Positions 57,701 through 64,000 of a stretch of DNA of 64,000 bases are shown here, in pieces (the stretch's first letter is position 1; each line of letters starts with the position of its first letter). Made by a program: the position numbers and the translations under genes. The stretch spans positions 547,097 through 611,096 of the forward strand of contig JAQGDQ010000083.1 in assembly GCA_030141605.1 (NCBI GenBank), written 5' to 3'. This DNA comes from Tubiluchus corallicola (lineage: Eukaryota; Priapulida; Priapulimorpha; Priapulimorphida; Tubiluchidae). The notes under the pieces are model-generated. The model saw only the letters and a program-made list of their open reading frames with translations. It had not been told where the DNA came from and did not search any database.

Positions 57701-58085
57701 ATTTCGTAGTCTTCAAAGTGCAATGCACGAGTGGCAAGGCAGTTAAAAAGTGAAATAAAATAATAAAGAACTACTACAAAAACAGTGCAAATTTATTGAT
57801 ATAAGTAGAAGATTGCGGTAAAAAACACAAAGAACTAAAATAGCTGTTTACAAGTGTCTGCTAAAAAGTAAAAATTTGCTAAAATCAACATGACATAACC
57901 GTTTTCAAATAATTTCGGTTTCCAGCATTTACAGTTGGAGCATCATTCACATATGGTGGTAGTTTATTCCGTAAGCTTACAACTCTGTTGCTGAAGAAAT
58001 GTTCAAAGCAATTAAGTAAAACACTTGAAATTTCTTTTCACACGAGTTTTAAAAGGCTGCGACGTATTAAATATTCAACAAGGGA
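57701..58085 (-). pseudogene. LINE RT C-terminal tail plus 3' UTR
   Basis: The minus strand from about 58,025 reads FEHFFSNRVVSLRNKLPPYV then NDAPTVNA, the standard LINE end (FFxxRVVxxWNxLPxxVVxAPTVNxFK) with Arg in place of Trp. The UTR continues leftward to an A-rich tail, seen as TTTTTTATTTATTT on the plus strand at about 57,688-57,701. Confidence 0.75.
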
Positions 58086-58101
58086 GCCAAAATGCAAAAT
58101 G

Positions 58102-58128
58102 GGGGCAGCCACTTTCGGTGGCTGCCCC
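58102..58128. other. Perfect GC-rich 11-bp hairpin
   Basis: GGGGCAGCCAC and GTGGCTGCCCC pair exactly around a 5-base loop (TTTCG). It stands out from AT-rich surroundings. It is not the histone mRNA 3' stem-loop, which is a 6-bp stem. No associated gene is identified. Confidence 0.6.
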
Positions 58129-58239
58129 GTGACGCAGATTTCTAGTTACGGTAACAATTTTTGGTGGTGGGTAGGTGGGCTAGTGAATTTGTGCAAGGCT
58201 GACTACGGGCCGTGTGCGTTGGGAAAAATCCCGTCATGG

Positions 58240-58540
58240 GACAAAAACCGAAACTTGGAACTCAGGGTCAGAATTCCTCGAGAGCGTCAAACGACAGTGG
58301 CTTGTAGCAAATCAACTGAAATCCTATATTATTCGAATCGAATGATGTATAGGTTACACTGAGATCGGTTGACCCTTGACCCCACGAAGGGCAAAATAGG
58401 GGTCTGGGGAGGCAAATCCTTGCAGTTTCGAACTAGCTTGTTTACGATTTACATCAGATTCAAGACCTCGTGAGATGAACTGAATGGTATAAATTGACAG
58501 GTGATTGGTTGACCTTTCACCCACGAGTTGCAATTTCATT
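58240..58540. repeat. Diverged tandem duplication, period about 140 bp
   Basis: GATCGGTTGACCCTTGACCC at 58,363 and GATTGGTTGACCTTTCACCC at 58,503 follow similar upstream sequence (CGAATGATGTATAGG and TGAATGGTATAAATTG). It looks like an old two-copy tandem duplication. Confidence 0.45.
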
Positions 58541-59085
58541 GTGAAGCGCAGTTCCTAGGCAATCAAACAATGTGAACGTCAATAAAATTAAAATTAGGAC
58601 TACCAAACAAAGCTGATGTCAAAGTTTACTAATTCTGTAACTATTGCTTGCAAAATATGCCTTTTTCTGTCCACGTCAGAAACATTGTCAACTAATCTAT
58701 GAAATATTCGTAACTTTGAAGCTTACAACAACTTTCTCATGCTGTATGAAAGGACAGCATAAATAAAAATGCACTAACGTAGATTTAATAATTAAACAAT
58801 AGTGGTCAGAGTCGCCACCAGTGGCTTCCTTGCTGAACTAACAAAGATCTTCAACGCTGCAAAATCAATTTTGTGTTTTTTACAGTTTGTCTCTAAGGGG
58901 GTTGATCATGATCCTCAAAATTCTATTACATAAATCCAAATAGCCTATGCCAAAAATAGACTTCTTTCTTGTTTCCTACCAAAAGTGACGGCATTCTTAG
59001 CTACATTTACATTTAGCTTTTCTGATTTACATTTTTAGCTACATTTTCTTAGCTAAAATTTGCTCAATGCATGTTGCTTAATGTA
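58541..59085. other. No gene seen
   Basis: Spacer; CATTTACATTTAGC near 59,005 is a small local duplication. Confidence 0.45.
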
Positions 59086-59480
<395 letters not shown>

Positions 59481-60540
59481 TTGCTTGGTCATTTTCCTTA
59501 AGCTACAATATTAATAGATCGGATTTCACTGGCATGCGTTTTAATGCAACGCAATCAATCAGGTGGGTAAGTAAGGGTATTACACTCAGCCTATAGTTGG
59601 CGCAGGTAATTACAGGTGTATTATAGACGACATTAGCTTTTACCTTAGCCTGTTCAACGCGCGCTGCGCTGAAATTAATTACATTTTGCCATTTTTGTTC
59701 AGCCGAATAATCTGGCTTTCTTCTAGGTAATTTTCTTCTTGGGAGATTAGTGCGCGTGTACTACATTGTTAAGTTGCATAAGGACAGGGCGATTTCAATA
59801 GTCTATCTATCGTGTAACATACAAGGCTGAATTATATGCAATGTCTGCAGTATATGCATATCCTTTCAGGATATAGTGTCATGTTTGACTTTAGCCGTTA
59901 TGTCAAGGTCAAATGTACAAGGTCAAACTCACAACTACTACTACTGGGTTCACACAGCAGGTCTCTTGTGGCTCTACTAAGACCATCAGAAAGTTACATT
60001 TGGATCATTTCCTTGGAGGTAAAGCACGAAAACATTGTTACATAAATATTATTTAACAATGTCGAAAGAAGTACATTGTATAGATAAAAGCTTGAGATAG
60101 GGTCTCAATAAATACGTTTTTGGGCTAGTCGGAGATGTTACAGTTTTTAGGGTAGTACACCTCGACTAACCATTCAGAATTGTTTTCTATTACTGTGCAG
60201 CTGATTACAATAGTTCATAATATAATGGTAAACATTTAACGCCTACGTGGTTACAATACTGCCTAGCCTCTTTCTTGTCATGCAAGAATCTACCCTAACA
60301 TGTTTTGAGCGTGGTCCAGAAATGGTCCCCTCCCCAGTAATAAGGTACCATTTGGGAATGTCCATCAAAAACATAATCAACAGCTGTATAAGAAATCAAA
60401 AATTGCAATTAGAATTTGTCCCTAGTGAGATGGTACTGATATCTAGTGTGACACTTGGACTATATCATTCGACTGTGCGAGGATTAGCATTTAACACTTT
60501 TCTAAATCTCTTTCTGACTTTTTTGTTATAAGTCTATGAC
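59481..60540. other. No convincing gene
   Basis: Open frames at 59,836-60,045 and 60,247-60,531 have no recognisable domain. The second leads directly into the minisatellite, but nothing supports a coding link. Confidence 0.4.
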
Positions 60541-61223
60541 AGGATTTACAGTAAGTTTAACACTACTTGAAACAATGGAACGTTATGGGTTTGCACTAGA
60601 TTTAGCATTGCTTGAGACATTGCAACATCATGGGTTTACACTAAGTTTAACATATCTTGAGACATTGCAACATCATGGGTTTACACTAAGTTTAACATTA
60701 CTTGAGACATTGCAACATCATGGGTTTACACTAAGTTTAACATTACTTGAGACATTGCAACATCATGGTTTACACTAAGCTTGATATTACTTGAGACATC
60801 ACAACATCAAGGGCTTACACTAAGTTTAAGATTATTTGAGACACTGCAACATCATGGTTTACACTAAGTTTAGCATTACATAGAACATTGCAACATCGTG
60901 GGTTTACACTAAGTTTAACATTACTTGAGACAGTACAACATCATGGATTTACACTAAGTTTAAGTTTATTTGAGACATTACAAAATCATGGGTTTACACT
61001 AAGTTTAGCATTACTTGAGACATTGCAACATCATGGATTTACACTAAGTTTAAGATTATTTGAGACATTACAACATTATGGGTCTACACTAAGTTTAACA
61101 TTACTTGAGACATTGCAACATCATGGATTTACACTAAGTTTAAGATTATTTGACACATTGCAACATCATGGTTTGACACTAAGTTTAACATTACTTGAGA
61201 CTTTGCAACATCATGTCTTTACA
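60541..61223. repeat. 45-bp minisatellite, about 15 copies
   Basis: Head-to-tail 45-bp units with CATCATGGGTTTACACTAAG, TTTAACATTACTTGAGAC and ATTGCAA. Because 45 is divisible by three and one frame lacks stops, two long frames encode a 15-residue repeat (LLETLQHHGFTLSLT). Single-base losses (for example GGTTTACAC for GGGTTTACAC near 60,767) break the frame. Alternating unit types, with TTTAACATTAC and TTTAAGATTAT, suggest a two-unit higher-order pattern. Confidence 0.95.
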
Positions 61224-62109
61224 CTTTAATCGCCTTTCAGTGTCTCAACTGAGATAGTTTTCTTGAGTCCAGTGAACTTCACACAGTATACTCAGTAAAC
61301 CCTGCATTTAGTCCTAGATTCTGGCTTCCGAATTGTATAAAAAGGGCACCAAGAGACCTTAAAACTCAACTAGGACCTGCATTTACAACGTCTTAAGGTG
61401 AACACGTTAATTTTAACGATGACTAAATATATAATGTTACTAACTATATCTAGTGTGATACAATTTTGCCAGTGGTACAGTTCGCCTATTGTATAGTTCG
61501 CCATCAGTACAGTTGTTTGAACCTGGGTACACATTTTCTATCAGACTGCAGTAAAATCTCATCATTACTGTATCACGTTTCGTTTTGGCGTCTATGACCA
61601 CAAAACTGCTATTTGAGTCACATTTTGTTTTCTTAACCCTGCAGTTGTTGCGTGCTGCCTCCAAATTCTTTTGCAATAATTTACTTGTAATTTATGTGAG
61701 TTTTCACACAGAAAAAGTTCAAACTAAAACCGTTTATAACTTGTGAGTTATTAAAAATAACGATAGTTAATGCTTATATGGTGCAACGAGGTCACCCCCA
61801 AGGTTTCCAGTACTTTCCTTTGGGAAACATCTATCCCTTGGTGTGCGCGTCTGGTCCGTGTAAATTATCTTTCTTGAAGGAGGGAAAAGTTTGTTGATAT
61901 TTTTAGCGCAGCCTTGGAGAAAAAATTCTAAGAGCCCGAGCAGGTTAGAAAATTTAGAGATTAGAAAAATCAGCAACACAACATTGTTCTGTCAAAAATT
62001 AGACGCTTAGACCAATCAGGAATCAAATTGATTAGTCCACTCCCTTCTGTTTTATTACGTCAGTTATGTAGGTATTATTGAGTTTTAATTATAGCTACAC
62101 TGTAAGGGA
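61224..62109. other. No gene seen
   Basis: Open frames at 61,440-61,676 and 61,767-61,979 (both minus) are unrecognised. Confidence 0.45.
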
Positions 62110-62195
62110 AACAGGAGAGAAGAGAAGAGGAATAACACGAGAGGGAAAAGTCAGAAAGAAGAGCGAGGGAGAACAGAGAAAGAGAGAGAGAGAGG

Positions 62196-62228
<33 letters not shown>

Positions 62229-62241
62229 AGAGACAGAGACT

Positions 62242-62290
<49 letters not shown>

Positions 62291-62398
62291 AGAAATAAAG
62301 ACAGAGAGACAGAAAGAAAGAAAGAGACAGAAGAGACAAAGCGAAAGCGAAATAGAGAGGGCAAAGAGAGAAAGAATAACAAGAGAGCGGAGTGAGAA

Positions 62399-62437
<39 letters not shown>

Positions 62438-62562
62438 CAGAAAGAGAGACAGAAAGAGACAGAAAGCGAGAAAGCGAAACACAAAGCGGGAAAAGAGAGA
62501 AAGAAGAGCAAGAGAGCAGAGAGAGAGAAACACATTGAGGGAAAGAGAGAGAGAGAGAGGGG
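62110..62562. repeat. (GA)n purine tract with GAAA and GACA variants
   Basis: About 450 bp almost wholly purine on the plus strand, including nine consecutive G at about 62,282. Long open frames in several phases (Arg/Glu plus, Ser/Leu minus) are composition effects. Confidence 0.97.
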
Positions 62563-62570
62563 ATGGCTCA

Positions 62571-62670
62571 CATTGTTATTTTATTTTATTTCGTTTTGTT
62601 TTGTTCTGCTTTGTTTTTTTTTGTTTTGTTTTCTTTTGCTTTGCTTTTTTGTTTTGTTTTTCTTTTGAAA
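62571..62670. repeat. (TTTTG)n pentanucleotide tract
   Basis: Imperfect TTTTG, TTTTC and TTTGC units directly after the purine tract. Confidence 0.9.
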
Positions 62671-63334
62671 TAAATTTTGTACTCTAGTTGCCGCCTAGAA
62701 CAGTGCGTGTTTCTACCCATGAACTAACAATGACGAACGTTGGCTGTGATTGTCTGGCTTGTCCGTATTTTTAAAGGCTAACAATGAAAAACTTTAAATT
62801 TTTTCACCATTACAAAGTGACATATTAGTTTATTATTCACCGTGTTAATTACCTTATAAACTGTGCTTAAAATATTTTCTAGTTCAAATTCCATCTAAAA
62901 CAGCTTCAAGTTCGAATGCTGTTTTATAAACAAACCGCGAAGCGGAATGTCATTTACTTGCCTAATTAGCCTGTCTCTGCGGGCTTAATCTAATTGCTTG
63001 GAAATGGGAAGCATAAATTTGTAAAACAAATTGAGCATTCGATGCATCAGCACCATAAAAAATTAATAGTAATTATCTATAATCAGGACAGGACGTGCAA
63101 GTTAAGTAAATAATGCATTTGTGGTTACTATTATAGAAAGGAGGGCAACCAACGTTCTTACGTAGCTTTGCTGTCTATAATAATGCAACGCGCTTTCTCA
63201 TTAAACTAAGTGCTGTTGCTAAATAATTAATCTTATCAGTTAAAGCTACTAGGTGATTGGGAAACGAAGCAACGATAACTTTGGTTAAGCTCAAGCATAC
63301 AGCAGACATGACAACTGTAACAGACAACCACCTG
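62671..63334. other. No gene seen
   Basis: AT-rich spacer without recognised features. Confidence 0.45.
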
Positions 63335-63734
63335 CAGGGGCGTATTAACCAACAGGCTAACTAGGCTATAGCCTAGTGCACCAAAGTTTGAGGGGCGTCA
63401 CATTTTACAAAAATCTTATTCTCCTCGGAAGATGTGTATACTTTCACATTCGTGTAAAAGGCACATTTTATAACACACCACAAGTAGTTACTGACTGCAG
63501 CTTTTATATAAGTGCTACATAACGAACAGGTGCAAGGTATTACACAACAAGCAGTTGAGCATCCTGTTTGAACATGACTGCTTTAATAATGACCTCATAG
63601 AAACTAGCTTAATCGCGTTTCTAATGCACCACAAGTAATTGTTCAATCTTCTCAGTACATAAACAACCATAAATTCACAATGAGCAGGGCAGAACTATCA
63701 GCTTATGGCGTCGTAAAGTCTTGATACGCCGCTG
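63335..63734. mobile_element. hAT-type MITE, 400 bp
   Basis: Left end CAGGGGCGTATTAAC and right end, read inverted, CAGCGGCGTATCAAG agree at 12 of 15 bases. CAGGGGCG-type ends are typical of hAT elements (known). Flanking 8-mers ACCACCTG and AGCGCATG match at 5 of 8, consistent with an eroded 8-bp target duplication. A perfect 16-bp palindrome CTAGGCTATAGCCTAG sits at 63,361-63,376. No transposase. Confidence 0.7.
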
Positions 63735-64000
63735 AGCGCATGTGATGGCTCAAACCGCTATTTCAAAGAGATTTTCTTTTCATCTTTTGAATCGTCAGAT
63801 ACATTTACACGTGCCTTTTAACGTTAATATTCTCCGTAATGAATACTGACGTTGATTTCATTTTACTGAAACACGGTAATGAGATTCTATGTCAAACTTT
63901 CGCCAGATTTGAATAACAAACCTGCAAGCGTGATTGATCGAGACCACAGCGGCAAATTTCAAAAGACTATCCAGTTTGTGATTTTATAGACCGAAACAGC

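Noticed and set aside
57988-58362. 124-codon plus-strand open frame
   Set aside because: Overlaps a minus-strand LINE tail and a perfect hairpin; no domain.
62078-62571. Arg/Glu and Ser/Leu frames on opposite strands
   Set aside because: Purine tract artefact.

Overview
This window looks like AT-rich, repeat-dense DNA from an animal nuclear genome. The evidence is an intronless class A GPCR of the invertebrate serotonin type, several non-LTR retrotransposon remnants, tRNA-derived SINEs, many short inverted-repeat DNA elements, long microsatellites and a short interstitial CCCTAA tract. No bacterial-style operons are visible. I favour a lophotrochozoan such as a mollusc or annelid, from the receptor sequence and the repeat mix, but the sequence alone does not prove it.

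Only two stretches look like host genes. At 45,800-47,134 on the minus strand is a complete 444-residue aminergic GPCR, closest in recalled sequence to 5-HT7 serotonin receptors. At 3,846-4,931 on the plus strand is a single-exon, GT-A-like glycosyltransferase whose family-like C-terminus lies in another frame after about 4,840, so it is a frameshifted copy or carries a sequence error. Nearly everything else is mobile DNA, its decay products or simple sequence.

Layout. 0-6 kb: a decayed hAT (ZMYM1/DUF4371-like) transposase, a LINE remnant, the glycosyltransferase, a second LINE remnant and a fold-back element. 6-16 kb: a 361-bp inverted-repeat element, a 43-bp minisatellite with a higher-order duplication, long trinucleotide tracts, a LINE end and two tRNA-derived SINE heads. 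16-30 kb: microsatellites, a pair of PIF/Harbinger-like MITEs one inside the other with clean TTA and TAA target duplications, LINE ends, a repeat pair in which one member is split by a G/C-tract insertion, a second copy of the 6.9-kb element, and a 690-bp inverted-repeat element holding a (GT)n tract. 30-45 kb: four related TTAA-bordered elements (one further copy lies at 51.7 kb), a 65-bp and a 22-bp minisatellite, and another Harbinger-like MITE. 45-50 kb: the receptor and its upstream flank. 50-64 kb: (TA)n and (TCTG)n tracts, a LINE zinc-knuckle end, a 5'-truncated RTE-type LINE with a probable 9-bp target duplication, a minus-strand LINE end, a long CTG/CTA tract, a 45-bp minisatellite, (GA)n and a hAT-type MITE.

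The two host-like genes show no shared pathway. The most interesting structural results are the nested MITE, which can be resolved to the base from the sequence alone, and the TTAA-bordered family, three copies of which carry a perfect TGACGTCA (CRE) palindrome and two of which lie about 5 kb on either side of a receptor whose relatives signal through cAMP. Any regulatory link there is speculation.
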